The notes under the pieces are model-generated. The model did no database searches and was not told the DNA's origin. It worked only from the letters and a program-made list of their open reading frames with translations. Shown in pieces: positions 22,364 to 22,754 of a DNA stretch of 22,754 bases. Within the stretch, counting starts at the first letter, position 1. Every line of letters begins with the position of its first letter. Position numbers and translations under genes: made by a program. The stretch lies in the NCBI GenBank assembly GCA_030612485.1, contig JAUWNS010000015.1, positions 1 through 22,754 of the forward strand, read 5' to 3'. This stretch comes from Candidatus Bipolaricaulota bacterium (GTDB lineage: Bacteria > Bipolaricaulota > Bipolaricaulia > UBA7950 > UBA9294).

Positions 22364-22754
22364 TTAGGTCAAATGCTTGTGCAGGACGGCAAGGTCGTGA
22401 CCGTGCCTCTTTATCCGAGCATCGATGGTCGGATCTGCATAACGGATTGCCGGTTCCACCTCGTCATAGTCTTGTCTCTTGTAGAACGAGACGGCCCATA
22501 CCGCTTTGGAGTCGGTCCAAACTAGGATCTCACTAATGCCTAATCCCCTCGCGTGCCTTTCGATGTGGGAAAGAAGGACTGATCCTACCCCACTTCTCTG
22601 AAACGCAGGCAGAACGTACAGCCGGTAGATAACTCCGATGCTGGACCCTCTCTCCTCCAATGCTCCAACACCGATTGCTTGATCGTCTTCCTCACAGAGG
22701 AAGAAGTCCATCCGCTCGACTTCCCCCGCCAGCTCATCTAAGGACATAAACGGA
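22364..22754 (-). CDS. GNAT-family N-acetyltransferase, 5' end outside window
   Basis: The visible part is about 130 residues and lacks the usual first 15-30 residues, so the real start probably lies beyond the window edge; the first ATG inside (22747) comes with no ribosome site. The GNAT core is clear: AIGVGALEE, then IYRLYVLPAFQRSGVGSVLL with the acetyl-CoA loop QRSGVG, then VWTDSKAVWAVSFYKRQDYDEVE, the conserved aromatic segment near the end of the fold. The acceptor is unknown. It is transcribed towards repeat copy 2, with about 110 bases of non-coding sequence between. Confidence 0.85.
   Translation of the reverse strand, partial: PFMSLDELAGEVERMDFFLCEEDDQAIGVGALEERGSSIGVIYRLYVLPAFQRSGVGSVLLSHIERHARGLGISEILVWTDSKAVWAVSFYKRQDYDEVEPAIRYADPTIDARIKRHGHDLAVLHKHLT

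Overview
The window looks like a chromosomal segment of an anaerobic, moderately high-GC, probably thermophilic or fermentative/acetogenic bacterium. The gene style (bacterial Rex, an Mbx-type complex, an archaeal-type phosphoglycerate mutase, strong AGGAGG ribosome sites often paired with GTG or TTG starts) would fit a deep-branching lineage such as Bipolaricaulota/Acetothermia or Thermotogae. This placement is inference; no rRNA or marker gene is present.

Left part (1-5630). A minus-strand pair encodes a fused NuoE-NuoF diaphorase followed, with an ATGA overlap, by the N-terminal 495 residues of a cysteine-type molybdenum/tungsten formate dehydrogenase whose N-terminus is NuoG-like. Together they form a soluble NAD-linked formate dehydrogenase. 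A gene-poor stretch of about 1 kb follows. It holds a perfect 10+1+10 palindrome upstream of nuoEF and degenerate sequence. A plus-strand CoA-disulfide/NAD(P)H sulfur reductase-like flavoprotein comes next.

Centre (5671-17058). One tightly overlapping minus-strand operon of 14 genes starts at a near-consensus sigma70-type promoter with a Rex operator at its start point. It encodes Rex itself and then a 13-subunit membrane complex in the order MrpE, MrpF, MrpG, MbxD, MbxF, MrpC, MrpD, a second antiporter, NuoH, NuoB, NuoC, NuoD, NuoI. As I recall it, this is the order of the Pyrococcus mbx (mbs) operon. The large subunit lacks the NiFe cysteines, so it is not a hydrogenase. The last subunit is the striking part: a NuoI-like two-cluster ferredoxin fused to a complete GltD/NfnL-type FAD and NAD(P)-binding module. 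The NAD(P) site lacks the usual arginines, hinting at NADH. The likely system is an ion-pumping ferredoxin:NAD(H) oxidoreductase, analogous in role to Rnf but built on an Mbx frame and feedback-controlled by NADH through Rex. The adjacent formate dehydrogenase-NuoEF would exchange electrons with the same NAD pool.

Right part (17093-22754). This holds a 2,3-bisphosphoglycerate-independent phosphoglycerate mutase of the archaeal type, a secreted Ycf48/BNR-like beta-propeller protein, and then a nitroreductase-GNAT gene pair bracketed on both sides by related MITE-like repeats with terminal inverted repeats (207 and 433 bp). The larger copy carries a nested inverted repeat and a longer 8-bp tandem repeat. 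A partial GNAT acetyltransferase closes the window. No tRNA, rRNA, CRISPR array or complete insertion sequence was seen.
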